From Psychrilyobacter piezotolerans (lineage in GTDB: Bacteria; Fusobacteriota; Fusobacteriia; Fusobacteriales; Fusobacteriaceae), in assembly GCF_003391055.1 (NCBI RefSeq), contig NZ_QUAJ01000004.1, forward strand, positions 62,001 through 126,000: DNA of 64,000 nt, read 5' to 3'. The position numbers and the translations under genes were made by a program. The number at the start of each line of letters is the position of its first letter. The stretch's first letter is position 1. The notes beneath the pieces are model-generated. The model worked only from the letters and a program-made list of their open reading frames with translations, did not search any database and had not been told where the DNA came from. This document shows positions 1 to 7,725 of this stretch, piece after piece.

Positions 1-2
1 AA

Positions 3-698
3 GTTATTGCTATTTGTACAAAAGAAGGAATAGTTGGGAATGGATATCTTCCAGGAGAAATAAATAAAATAGTTGATCCTTTTCCATTTTTTAAATCAGT
101 AATAAATATGGAAATATCCCAGGGAGGAGCTGAGATAGAGTCAATTGAGAGTTTAAAAGAAAGAATTCGGAATGCCCCTAGTAAATTTTCAACTGCAGGT
201 CCGGGAGACGGGTATATCTATTGGGCTAAAACTGCAAACCAAGAGATTATAGATGTAAATGTAGAGATGACTGCACCAGGAACAGTCCGTATAACCCCTC
301 TAATGAAGGGCGGAGTTCTTCCTACTGATAGTGTGCTCCAAGATGTGAAAGCTATCTGCAGTGCAGATAAGAGAAGACCATTAACTGATAATTTACTAGT
401 GAATAAACCAACTCAAATAAACTATAATATAGATTTTACTTACTATATTTCAAATAAGAATATAGGGCTAGTAAATGAGATCCAGGAGAACGTAAATAAG
501 GCAGTGAGTGAATATGTAACATGGCAAAAGGCAGCCCTTAAAAGGGATATAACGCCTACTGAATTAGTATATTTAGTTAGAAACGCAGGTGCTAAAAGGG
601 TTAGCATTGTATCTCCAGTTTTTAAAAAAGTCAATTCTTTTGAAGTAGCTAAAGAAGTAAATGTTAATCCAAAATATGGAGGGGTTGAAGATGATTAA
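3..698 (+). CDS. Phage baseplate assembly protein J, 5'-partial
   Basis: The reading frame is open from the left edge (first full codon at base 3), so the start lies outside the window and about 231 residues are visible. The text resembles the C-terminal part of P2 gpJ/Mu gp47-type baseplate wedge proteins: a conserved GDGYIYWAKTAN segment, then a repeated alpha/beta domain with VTPLMKGGVLP-like text. In P2-type phages this protein forms the baseplate edge together with gpI. Its stop overlaps the next gene by 8 bp, as in P2 where J and I are adjacent. The ATG at 108 is internal. Family assignment rests on motif and gene order. Confidence 0.85.
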   Translation, partial: VIAICTKEGIVGNGYLPGEINKIVDPFPFFKSVINMEISQGGAEIESIESLKERIRNAPSKFSTAGPGDGYIYWAKTANQEIIDVNVEMTAPGTVRITPLMKGGVLPTDSVLQDVKAICSADKRRPLTDNLLVNKPTQINYNIDFTYYISNKNIGLVNEIQENVNKAVSEYVTWQKAALKRDITPTELVYLVRNAGAKRVSIVSPVFKKVNSFEVAKEVNVNPKYGGVEDD

Positions 699-1296
699 AA
701 TAGATGATATTTCTCTTTTAAAACTTCTCCCTAATTTCCTTCAGGAAGATAAAGAAATACAATTCTTAACCCAAGTTATCCAGGAAGAGATGGACCTAAT
801 TAATACCAGGGAAAAAAATCTTTTTCTTTATGGGAATTTTAGCAGCTTAAATGAGCCTATTCTGGACGAATTAGCTTATCAATGGAAAGTTGAAGGGTAT
901 GACCAGACTTTATCTAAAGACATTAAAGCCGATTTAGTAGAAACAGCATATATTGTTAGGAAAACTAAAGGGACAAGATATGCAGTCGAAACAACAATTA
1001 AAGATATTCATGGGGATTTTGAGTTACTAGAGTGGTATCAATATGGTGGAGATCCATACCATTTTAAAGTTGTAGGAGAAACTGCCCCAACAGGCGAAAA
1101 ATTAGAAAAATTATATAAATCAATTAATACAACAAAAAATGAGAGAAGTTCTTTAGATGGAATAATAGTCAGCAGCCAGTGGGAAGGTATAAACTACCAT
1201 TCTACACTATATCATTCATCTATTTTTGAGGAGATCCCGCTTGACCCCAATGTAGCTTCAGATTTTGAAGAATATTTAGGAGGAATAAATGGCTAA
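691..1296 (+). CDS. Phage tail protein I (P2 gpI-like)
   Basis: This 201-residue protein resembles P2 gpI tail proteins: an N-terminal LLPNFLQEDKEIQ segment, a central region reading ILDELAYQWKVEGYD, then RKTKGTRYAVETTI. These correspond to the ILPHLAWAWRVD and HRRKGTPAAV blocks of the family. The start at 691 is preferred over an in-frame ATG at 661 because GGAGGGG sits about 8 nt before 691. It lies between baseplate J and the tail fibre with short overlaps on both sides, so the three are translationally coupled. It would act as a baseplate component next to the fibre attachment site. Confidence 0.85.
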   Translation: MIKIDDISLLKLLPNFLQEDKEIQFLTQVIQEEMDLINTREKNLFLYGNFSSLNEPILDELAYQWKVEGYDQTLSKDIKADLVETAYIVRKTKGTRYAVETTIKDIHGDFELLEWYQYGGDPYHFKVVGETAPTGEKLEKLYKSINTTKNERSSLDGIIVSSQWEGINYHSTLYHSSIFEEIPLDPNVASDFEEYLGGING

Positions 1297-2242
1297 ATAT
1301 ATAGGAACAATACTTACAAAAAAAGGGAAAGACTTGTTAGTTAGAGCTGCCCTAGGGGAGGTTATGACTTTCACAAAGGTAGAAATAGGGAAAGGGATAA
1401 TTTCTCAAGGATCAAATAAAGAAGATTTAGTATCACTTATAGAAAGTTTTAAAACTTTAAGTATTACAAGCACAACTATTTTAGAAGCAGGTAATTATAG
1501 GGTAAGAGTAGCCTTTAATAATAGTGGGGTATTAGAAGACACTTATTTAAGAGAGATAGGAGTTTTTGCCAGGGGTGAAGATGGCATAGAGGTGCTTTAT
1601 TCCTACTGTGACACAGCTACCCCCGATCTTATTCCAAGAGAATCTAGTGGGATATTAGAAAGGGTTGAAGATATTATCACCTATATTTCAAGCGCAGCAA
1701 CTGTTAATGCAGTTATAGACCAAAGCAATGTCTATGCAACTATAAAAGATCTTACAGAAGGGTTAGCTTTAAAAGAACCTAAATTCAATAAAAATAGCGG
1801 GTTTAATCTCGTGATCTCTCATGTAATTAATTCAACCAGCAAAATATTAGTTGCTTCAGCATATGCTGTGAAACTTGCTTTTGATAAGGGAAAAGAGGCA
1901 CTAGGTTTAACAGTTATAAATAAAAATCAAATTCAAAATAACCAAGAACAAATAGAGAGTTTATCTCTTAAAGTCTATGATATGGCAATTCCAAAATCTG
2001 GTTTCACAAGTACTGTAACGCGACAAACACAAACATTTGATATACCAGTTGAAGCTGGTATCGTGCCATTACTTTGTGTACCATACGTACCACATAGTAG
2101 TTCGAGTACAGGATTAGTGTGTTTAGAAAATGTAGAGATATTAAATTTTACCGCCACATCGATTGATGTTTCCTATGATTATGGTGGTACGAGTAATATC
2201 GGCATTGAGGCAAGAGTTAAAATTATAGGATATAAAATCTAA
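1289..2242 (+). CDS. Phage tail fibre protein, gpH N-terminal type
   Basis: The 317-residue product starts with the P2 gpH/DUF3751-type attachment domain (residues 1 to about 160: ILTKKGKDLL, then YLREIGVFARG, then ATPDLIPRESSGI), which anchors the fibre to the baseplate. A short DPKFNKN-like linker segment follows, and then a beta-rich tip of about 90 residues (TSTVTRQTQTF onward). The start overlaps the end of the tail protein I gene by 8 bp. The last 230 bases look richer in G and C than the rest, which would fit tip exchange between phages; this was judged by eye only. It probably decides host receptor binding. Confidence 0.85.
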   Translation: MAKYIGTILTKKGKDLLVRAALGEVMTFTKVEIGKGIISQGSNKEDLVSLIESFKTLSITSTTILEAGNYRVRVAFNNSGVLEDTYLREIGVFARGEDGIEVLYSYCDTATPDLIPRESSGILERVEDIITYISSAATVNAVIDQSNVYATIKDLTEGLALKEPKFNKNSGFNLVISHVINSTSKILVASAYAVKLAFDKGKEALGLTVINKNQIQNNQEQIESLSLKVYDMAIPKSGFTSTVTRQTQTFDIPVEAGIVPLLCVPYVPHSSSSTGLVCLENVEILNFTATSIDVSYDYGGTSNIGIEARVKIIGYKI

Positions 2243-2278
2243 ATTTGTTCTGGTCGATCAAAAAATTAGGAGGAAAAA

Positions 2279-3028
2279 ATGATATATAATTTGTTTAAAA
2301 AAGAAGCTGCTCCTACATGGCAGGAGGCTAAATTAAAGCTTATTACATCACAATCATTCGATGAAAATAGAATTGGGAAAAAATACGATAAAGCATTCCC
2401 GCCAGGATATAAATATGCATATGATGAAAAAAATCATTTTGTTTATGAGGGAGATTTAACAGAACCGTATATTATTCAATCGGATTTTACTCTATACTTT
2501 CTAAATGATAGAGAGCAAATAGAAAAAGGATATAGGGTTCTTAGAATTGGTGAGATCCTAGAAGAGGATAAAATAAAAACTATTCCTTCTCCTGGTATGT
2601 TTTATGAATGGGAAGGTATGGAATGGGTATTAAATATAGAAGCTAAAAGAAGATCTCTTTTTAGCGAAATAGAAATAGAGAAGGGAAAATTGTTAGAAAA
2701 TGGTTTCCTTTGGAAAGGGGAGTATCAACAAAGGTGTAGAGCAGAAAAAGATCTACCATATATTCGAGAGACATTAGAAAATTTTGATTTAATACCTAAT
2801 TATTCTTTAAAATGGTATTTTAGTAACTTACCTGAAGGTTATAGCTTTAGTAATAAAGAAGAATTTTTAGAGCTGAGAAATAATGGAATGATCTTTACAG
2901 GGGAAGTATTTAAAATGGAAAGTGAGTTAAAATTCAAAATTAATTCTGCTATAACTTCAGAGGATTTAACCTTAAATATTAAAGAGGAATATAAAAAAGG
3001 ATTGGTAGGGTTTATTTTGCCAGAATAG
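2279..3028 (+). CDS. Tail-fibre-associated protein, DUF4376-like C-terminus
   Basis: A 249-residue protein with a strong AGGAGG site 9 nt before the ATG, directly behind the tail fibre. The C-terminal half (RRSLFSEIEIEKGKLLENGF, then QQRCRAEKDLPYI, then WYFSNLPEGYSF) has the pattern of DUF4376 or fibre-assembly proteins that sit after phage fibre genes: a variable residue-rich helix, a G-F turn, and a W-x-x-x-x-G segment. A chaperone or fibre-tip cofactor role is inferred from position. The N-terminal half is not recognised. Confidence 0.6.
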   Translation: MIYNLFKKEAAPTWQEAKLKLITSQSFDENRIGKKYDKAFPPGYKYAYDEKNHFVYEGDLTEPYIIQSDFTLYFLNDREQIEKGYRVLRIGEILEEDKIKTIPSPGMFYEWEGMEWVLNIEAKRRSLFSEIEIEKGKLLENGFLWKGEYQQRCRAEKDLPYIRETLENFDLIPNYSLKWYFSNLPEGYSFSNKEEFLELRNNGMIFTGEVFKMESELKFKINSAITSEDLTLNIKEEYKKGLVGFILPE

Positions 3029-3038
3029 GAGGAGTCAT

Positions 3039-3338
3039 TTGGAATACAATATTACACTAGACTTAATAACATACATCATAGTCTTAATTGCATTTGGAAC
3101 TATAGGAAGCTGTTATCAAGCATATAAAGATCAAGGAACTACTAAGCCATTCTGGGCTAGGATTATATGTGGAGCATTTGCAGGATCAGTTACAATGTTA
3201 GTTGTATTTGTTTTGGGATTAGAAGGAACACAGGCTTTTATCCATTTTGGTATAGCAGCCCTTTTGGGTCTTTTGTCTGAAAAAGGAGAAACTGGAAGAA
3301 TTGTAGATTTGATCTTTCATAGGGGAGGGAACAGATGA
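3039..3338 (+). CDS. Candidate holin, three membrane segments
   Basis: This 99-residue protein uses a TTG start behind AGGAGG and begins 10 bp after the preceding stop. Three hydrophobic segments are visible, at about residues 8-25, 40-60 and 63-80, with a short charged C-terminus (FHRGGNR). Its last codons overlap the endolysin gene by 4 bp, the classic holin-endolysin arrangement. Holins open the inner membrane at the end of the lytic cycle. The sequence family could not be named, so the call rests on size, topology and position. Confidence 0.7.
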   Translation: MEYNITLDLITYIIVLIAFGTIGSCYQAYKDQGTTKPFWARIICGAFAGSVTMLVVFVLGLEGTQAFIHFGIAALLGLLSEKGETGRIVDLIFHRGGNR

Positions 3339-3835
3339 AGATATCAAAACAAGGAATAGACCTTTTAAAGCATTTCGAGAGTTACGAAATGAAAGCCTAT
3401 ACTTGCCCTTCTGGAGTTTGGACTATTGGATGGGGATTTACCCAAGTTAATGGAAAAAAGGTCAAAGAGGGCGATATTATGACCTTAGAAGTGGCTGATA
3501 TAGAACTGGTAAAGCAATTAAGAATCTATGAAAATGTAGTAAAAAAAGCCATCATGATAAAAAAGATAAATCAGAATCAGTATGATGCCCTAATCTCTCT
3601 TTGTTACAACATTGGAGGTTCTAGTTTCAGAAGATCTGACATAGTAAAAGAAGTTAATTCCAGGAACTTTATAGGAGCTTGTCGAATTTTCAACCTCTGG
3701 TCAAAGGCAGCTGAAAAAAGATCTAAAGGATTGCTTAGAAGAAGGATGTCTGAGAGGAATTTATTCTGCAGCTGGCCAGATCCAATTGTAAAAGTAGTTC
3801 CTAAAAATTACCAGGAAACATTTAAAGAATTATAA
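3335..3835 (+). CDS. Phage endolysin, GH24 lysozyme with E-C-T catalytic triad
   Basis: A 166-residue T4/P1-type muramidase. E15, C24 and T30 are spaced exactly as T4 lysozyme E11, D20 and T26. The middle position is Cys, as in P1 Lyz, rather than Asp. The TIGWGFT block and the helix containing QYDALISLCYNIGG are family landmarks. It hydrolyses the MurNAc-GlcNAc bond of peptidoglycan. There is no N-terminal hydrophobic SAR or signal segment, so release should depend on the upstream holin, whose gene it overlaps by 4 bp. The length is normal for the family. Confidence 0.93.
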   Translation: MKISKQGIDLLKHFESYEMKAYTCPSGVWTIGWGFTQVNGKKVKEGDIMTLEVADIELVKQLRIYENVVKKAIMIKKINQNQYDALISLCYNIGGSSFRRSDIVKEVNSRNFIGACRIFNLWSKAAEKRSKGLLRRRMSERNLFCSWPDPIVKVVPKNYQETFKEL

Positions 3836-3847
3836 GGAGAGTGAAAA

Positions 3848-4150
3848 ATGAAAGAATTATTAGGAAATCCATTATTATTACAAATATTATTCGGGATTAT
3901 ATTGTTAGTTCTACCATCGCCATTGTTGAAGAAAACAGGAGACAAGGTAGGAGATGCAATTGAAGGTGTAGGAGGGGAAAAGGCTAGAGATGTGACGTAT
4001 AAAGTGTTAATAGACTTTGCTGAAGGTCTTAAAAGCTCAAAACATGATGGAGATATCAATTTAACTTCTAACGATCAGATAGACAGTGAACTGGATAAAT
4101 ACAAGGTGTCGCTGGGTTTGGAGGGTTCAAAATTGAAGGAAAAGGACTAA
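3848..4150 (+). CDS. Small membrane-anchored phage protein, unknown
   Basis: A 100-residue protein 12 bp after the endolysin with a good site (AAGGAGAGTGAAAA). One hydrophobic helix spans about residues 7-27 (LLLQILFGIILLVLPSPLL); the rest is soluble, glycine- and charge-rich (DAIEGVGGEKARD), then a lysine-rich tail. The position after holin and endolysin suggests an accessory lysis or superinfection protein, but no family is recognised. It is the last gene before repeat copy A and a terminator, so it closes the late operon. Confidence 0.7.
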   Translation: MKELLGNPLLLQILFGIILLVLPSPLLKKTGDKVGDAIEGVGGEKARDVTYKVLIDFAEGLKSSKHDGDINLTSNDQIDSELDKYKVSLGLEGSKLKEKD

Positions 4151-4168
4151 AATTTAAAATAGATCCCT

Positions 4169-4237
4169 GGAATTATAAGACTAAGCTATTTCAGCTTAAA
4201 TTTTTTAGGAGGGCTCGCTCGATAAGGGAATTATTTT
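4169..4237 (+). repeat. Hairpin-bearing imperfect repeat, copy A
   Basis: The block from GGAATTATAAGAC to GGGAATTATTTT recurs in diverged form at 7243-7302. It contains the stem-loop TAAGCT-ATTTC-AGCTTA followed by TTTTTTAGGAGGGC. In copy B one stem base changes C to T but still pairs as G-U. Both copies lie just after the last gene of a unit and just before a terminator. Function unknown; a structured 3' RNA element or a recombination boundary are both possible. Confidence 0.75.
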
Positions 4238-4257
4238 GGAGATATAAAGAATAAAGT

Positions 4258-4290
4258 AAAAGGGATATTTAAAATATCCCTTTTTATTTT
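4258..4290 (+). terminator. Intrinsic terminator of the phage late operon
   Basis: AAAAGGGATATTT pairs with AAATATCCCTTTTT and is followed by a T-rich run. It closes the tail-lysis gene string on the plus strand, just downstream of repeat copy A. Confidence 0.8.
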
Positions 4291-4332
4291 AGCTCTCTCG
4301 TTATGGAGAATTCTATATGATTATAAATGAAA

Positions 4333-4650
4333 TTATTTGTTTGTATTTTCTCCAATTATAATATTCTTTACATGTTTTATTTGTTCCATTAAACTAAACA
4401 CTTTTCCGGTATTCAAATTATGGTTTGGAGATCCACTAAATTTTTGATATAACCATTTTAATTCAGCACTAGCTTTTTCATATAATTTGTCCAACAGTGG
4501 AATACTTGACCTATATTTTTCTCTAACTTTTTCAATAGGAGTGCCGTTTTCTCTAGCTTGTTTAATAGCGTATTGAATACTTCTTAGTTCATCTCCTCCT
4601 AAGCTAAATTGAAGAGCTTCAAATCTTTCTTCTATTTCTGATTGTCTCAT
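4333..4650 (-). CDS. Unrecognised 105-residue cargo protein
   Basis: A soluble, helical, charged protein (IEERFEALQFSLGGDELRSI, then AIKQARENGTPIEKVREKYR). The start is set at 4650 because GGGAGGTG lies 5 nt upstream; a longer frame to 4680 has no ribosome site. It is the only minus-strand gene in the block between the two hairpin repeats and is divergent from the 321-residue gene. A divergent small helical protein could be a regulator, but no helix-turn-helix is evident and no function is claimed. Confidence 0.7.
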   Translation of the reverse strand: MRQSEIEERFEALQFSLGGDELRSIQYAIKQARENGTPIEKVREKYRSSIPLLDKLYEKASAELKWLYQKFSGSPNHNLNTGKVFSLMEQIKHVKNIIIGENTNK

Positions 4651-4832
4651 AATTACACCTCCCTTATTTTTTAGTTTCATTATGTTTATATAACATCTTA
4701 AAATAAAATCAAAATTATATTAATAAATATTTGGATAATTTAAGTTTTTCTATTTAAAAATTGACTTCTTAAAAATTTAAAGATAACATTAATCTTGAGT
4801 AAGACTTAAAAAAATAAAAAAAGGAGAAAATA

Positions 4833-5798
4833 ATGAAAAGAAATATAATTAAATTTATTTGTTTTATGTTTGTTTTAACAGTAATACCTACTATAATTTT
4901 AAATTTAAATATTAGAGATTCTACAACGAGTTTTTTTGGTGGGTATTTAGGAGGATTAGTAGCTGTTGGTGGTGTTTATTGGCAAGTTACTAGGAAAGAA
5001 AGAGTGGAAAAAGAAAAAAAAGAAGAGGATGTAAAAAACTATATTAAATTTATTCTTAATAGAAATTTTCAAACATTTTTTTTTCATATAACTCATAGAG
5101 AGTTGGGGTTATTTAGTAGAAATGCTTTTCATGCAAAGGTTTCAAATCCCTTGATTAATTTTAATCAGGAATACATTAATTCCAATATAAATACTATTCT
5201 TTCCCTTAAAAATGGGGAAAAAATCCTAAGAATCAACGATAAAATTATTAGTTATTCAAAATTATTTGATATTTTATTTGCAAGTAAAAAAAATGAAGTG
5301 GGAGCTAAAATTTTTTCTTTACTCTTAAAAATAAAAGCTAATGACGCAACACTTAAAATTTCATCATTAAATAACTCTATTGTATTATTTTCAAACTTAC
5401 TTTTCTATTACAATAATGGCATGGTATGTTCACCAAAATTAAAAGAACAATTTTTAAAAAATTTTCTCTATCTTGATCTTAGTCTAAAAGAAACAAATGA
5501 TTACAAAAACATTTTAAATAAATTAGATATTAAAGATCTATCTACTAGTAAAACTGCACTACATTTACTACTTAATTTAATGTATCAAATGATGACACTT
5601 ATCCGAGATATTACAAACGAATCAGAAAAAATAGAAATGAAGAATGAATCAGAGTACTCAAAAGTCATGAATGAATTAGAAGAAGTTTCTGTAGAAATTT
5701 ATGAATTACGTAATTTATTTTTTAACATATCTACAGAAATTTCTGAAATTTTGACAACGATAGACGAATTTTTTAAAGAGCAAGAAAATAATAATTAA
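4833..5798 (+). CDS. Unrecognised membrane-anchored cargo protein, 321 aa
   Basis: The N-terminus carries two hydrophobic helices (about residues 8-25 and 35-52, the second glycine-rich: FFGGYLGGLVAVGGVYW). A highly charged linker (RKERVEKEKKEED) and a long soluble helical domain follow, ending in a probable coiled coil (KVMNELEEVSVEIYELR). The architecture of two membrane helices plus a cytoplasmic helical domain is common in prophage accessory and defence membrane proteins; that is inference. An AAAGGAG site precedes the ATG. The gene is very AT-rich and transcribed with the 313-residue gene 58 bp downstream. Confidence 0.75.
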   Translation: MKRNIIKFICFMFVLTVIPTIILNLNIRDSTTSFFGGYLGGLVAVGGVYWQVTRKERVEKEKKEEDVKNYIKFILNRNFQTFFFHITHRELGLFSRNAFHAKVSNPLINFNQEYINSNINTILSLKNGEKILRINDKIISYSKLFDILFASKKNEVGAKIFSLLLKIKANDATLKISSLNNSIVLFSNLLFYYNNGMVCSPKLKEQFLKNFLYLDLSLKETNDYKNILNKLDIKDLSTSKTALHLLLNLMYQMMTLIRDITNESEKIEMKNESEYSKVMNELEEVSVEIYELRNLFFNISTEISEILTTIDEFFKEQENNN

Positions 5799-5856
5799 GT
5801 GTAAAAACTATTTCTTATTTTAAATATAAATAATAGAAAAATATTATGGAGGTCAT

Positions 5857-6798
5857 ATGAAACTAAGAAATGATTTTAAAAAAATATTAAAAAGTAATGC
5901 CCACTACTATGGGCTAACAATAAATAAAGATGATGAAATTGATGATTTAATGTTTAAAATAATAAATTATAAAGAAAGTATTTTCACTAAAAGTTCTTAT
6001 CATCTAAATTATTCTAAACACTTTTTAAAGCAATTAGAAAACCTTCCTAAAAAATATAATGATTATCTAGATAACATTTTAAATATGTTGAAAAATGGAG
6101 ATCTCAATGTAAATAAATTTTTGACAAAGCAAATAAAAACAACTTCTTTTTATGATGATTTTAGAATTTTATGGGGACTTTATCATTTGCATATAGAAAA
6201 ACTTATAAAAGGAAAAGCATTTTCAGAACGATCAAATTATTTGTTAATTTTATACAAGAATAATTCTAATATTTATTTGGTTGATATTGTAGAGCATAGA
6301 GAGCCTGATCTATGGTATAAAAAAAGATTTTTAGAAATAATAGACAACGAATGGTCTGATTTACTTCCAGTATTACAAGGTACATCTGGATCTGATTACA
6401 ATGAAAAAGATATAAAATTATATAGAAATTCTAATATAAATACAGTTATAAACGTTAATGGAAAAGCTGTGATGTCTACAATTAATGGCATTAGCACTAA
6501 TGGAACTCCTTTTCAGTATGTAAGAGAAAGTCTTTATATGAAAATTACTTTAGAAAAAATAGAAAAATACTTTCAAATAGATACAGCGATATATCCACAT
6601 AAATTTTTTTACACCTTTATTAAACATGAAAATAAAAATTTTTACGTAACAAAAAATAACGGAGTTTCAAAACAAATTCTAATTATTTCTTTACTAGAAG
6701 ATTCAAGTTATATAAAAGAAATTAAGATAAATTTTGATAATGATTATTTGTCTATGCTTTTTGATAACACTATTTCTTATGTAGAAAAGCTATTTTAG
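5857..6798 (+). CDS. Unrecognised 313-residue cargo protein with HLH/HRE core
   Basis: A good AGGAGGTC-like site (ATGGAGGTCAT) precedes the ATG. The central region, about residues 95-165, contains LWGLYHLHIEK, FSERSNYLLILYK and YLVDIVEHREPDLWYKK. This is a strand-rich core with ordered H, R, D, H and W residues, loosely like small RNase-toxin folds. I cannot assign it to a family. A variable C-terminal domain follows (residues 180-313). It lies in the cargo module between a membrane protein and two small genes, so a host-fitness or phage-exclusion role is possible but unproven. Confidence 0.75.
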   Translation: MKLRNDFKKILKSNAHYYGLTINKDDEIDDLMFKIINYKESIFTKSSYHLNYSKHFLKQLENLPKKYNDYLDNILNMLKNGDLNVNKFLTKQIKTTSFYDDFRILWGLYHLHIEKLIKGKAFSERSNYLLILYKNNSNIYLVDIVEHREPDLWYKKRFLEIIDNEWSDLLPVLQGTSGSDYNEKDIKLYRNSNINTVINVNGKAVMSTINGISTNGTPFQYVRESLYMKITLEKIEKYFQIDTAIYPHKFFYTFIKHENKNFYVTKNNGVSKQILIISLLEDSSYIKEIKINFDNDYLSMLFDNTISYVEKLF

Positions 6799-6842
6799 TG
6801 AGGTATACTCTACTAAATATTAATAAAGTGGATGGGAATTAA

Positions 6843-7046
6843 ATGGATGATAAATACTCACAGTTATTTACAGATTTAATAAAACAATATTTATTTTGTA
6901 ATTATTCTTTTTTAGAAAAATATAAAATAACTTATTCTCTAAATAATGAAGTTATTGGAACTATACCTGCATTAGACTATATCAAAAAATTCGATTTGAA
7001 TGGGAATGTTAGAGTTTCATACATCATAAAAATAAACCGAAAATAA
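6843..7046 (+). CDS. Small unrecognised protein, 67 aa
   Basis: A 67-residue protein beginning 44 bp after the 313-residue gene, with a weak site (GTGGATGGGAATTAA). Aromatic-rich (QLFTDLIKQYLFCNYSFLEKY) with a basic C-terminus (YIIKINRK). Co-transcription with the genes before and after is likely from strand and spacing. No family is recognised, and it might be a small partner of the upstream protein. Confidence 0.5.
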   Translation: MDDKYSQLFTDLIKQYLFCNYSFLEKYKITYSLNNEVIGTIPALDYIKKFDLNGNVRVSYIIKINRK

Positions 7047-7062
7047 GTATTTGGAGGGAGAA

Positions 7063-7233
7063 ATGAGAAAATTATCTGAATTAAAGCCTTTAAAAGTGTG
7101 CTGTCCTGATATAATAAAGGAAGCAAAAGAAAAATATATATTAACTATTGGGTTATGGAAAATGAGTAGAGAAGAACTAAATAAATTTGTTAAAGATCAT
7201 AAATTAAAAGTGTCTGAACTTAGAGATAACTAA
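7063..7233 (+). CDS. Small unrecognised protein, 56 aa
   Basis: The ATG at 7063 follows GGAGGG by 4 nt; an in-frame TTG 12 nt earlier overlaps that site and is unlikely. The product is helical and charged (CCPDIIKEAKEKYILTIGLW, then MSREELNKFVKDHKLKVSEL), with a CC pair near residue 14. It is the last gene before repeat copy B and a terminator. The C-terminal half could be a small helix-turn-helix-like fold, but this is not secure. Confidence 0.55.
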   Translation: MRKLSELKPLKVCCPDIIKEAKEKYILTIGLWKMSREELNKFVKDHKLKVSELRDN

Positions 7234-7242
7234 AAATTACGT

Positions 7243-7302
7243 GGAATCATAAAATTAAGCTATTTCAGTTTAGATTTTTAGGAGAGCTAAGGGAATTATT
7301 TT
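7243..7302 (+). repeat. Hairpin-bearing imperfect repeat, copy B
   Basis: Diverged copy of the element at 4169-4237. It shares GGAATCATAAAATTAAGC, ATTTCAGTTTAG, TTTTTAGGAGAGC and TAAGGGAATTATTTT, and lacks a 6-base piece (TCGCTC region) present in copy A. The stem TAAGCT/AGTTTA keeps pairing through a G-U. It lies 9 bp after the stop of the 56-residue gene. Confidence 0.75.
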
Positions 7303-7337
7303 TTAACTACAAAAGATAAATTAAAGTTTTATTACAT

Positions 7338-7364
7338 AAAAAAAGGGCTTGAAGCCCTTTTTTT
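7338..7364 (+). terminator. Intrinsic terminator of the cargo module
   Basis: AAAAGGGCTT-GA-AGCCCTTTTTTT, a compact hairpin with a T-run on the plus strand. Confidence 0.85.
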
Positions 7365-7461
7365 AAATTGGCAAATATGATATTTCCCTAAAACTAAGTA
7401 TTATCATTTTTTAAACGTTTAACTTCTAGGTTCGAAATGTTACTAGGTTGGACCATTTAAA

Positions 7462-7644
7462 TTAATTACCTATCAACAAAAGTATTAATGTCTTCAATAT
7501 TACTACTAGTATAAACCGTAAGATCTTGTTTTTTATAAAGTGACTTAAAATTTTATCTAGTGCAATGCCAAGTGTGAAGCCAATATAACTTCCTATACAA
7601 GCACTTGCTAAGAAGCAAGCTTTTTTCATCCATCCCTTAATCAA
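7462..7644 (-). CDS. Small hydrophobic membrane protein, 60 aa
   Basis: Uses TTG at 7644, 7 nt behind TAAGGAGGA. Nearly all of it is hydrophobic: a helix at about residues 7-28 (AACIG..IGFTLGIAL pattern) and another at 42-58 (ILRFILVVILKTLILLLIG), separated by a basic loop. The strong ribosome site supports translation. Holin-like or type I toxin-like peptides have this form, but no family match is recognised. A 9-codon reading frame with its own strong site lies just upstream. Confidence 0.5.
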   Translation of the reverse strand: MIKGWMKKACFLASACIGSYIGFTLGIALDKILSHFIKNKILRFILVVILKTLILLLIGN

Positions 7645-7695
7645 AGGATTTCCTCCTTAAAGCGTGAGAAAGTCGGATTTAATATTCAGTTTTAT

Positions 7696-7725
7696 TCACA
7701 TGATGTGTGTGTTTAAATCCCTCAT
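7696..7725 (-). CDS. Possible 9-codon leader peptide
   Basis: GGGAGGTGATAAGCTT precedes an ATG that reads MRDLNTHIM and stops. The site is among the strongest in the prophage end, yet the frame is tiny. It could be a regulatory leader for the small membrane protein 50 bp downstream, or the 5' scar of a broken gene. Confidence 0.25.
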   Translation of the reverse strand: MRDLNTHIM

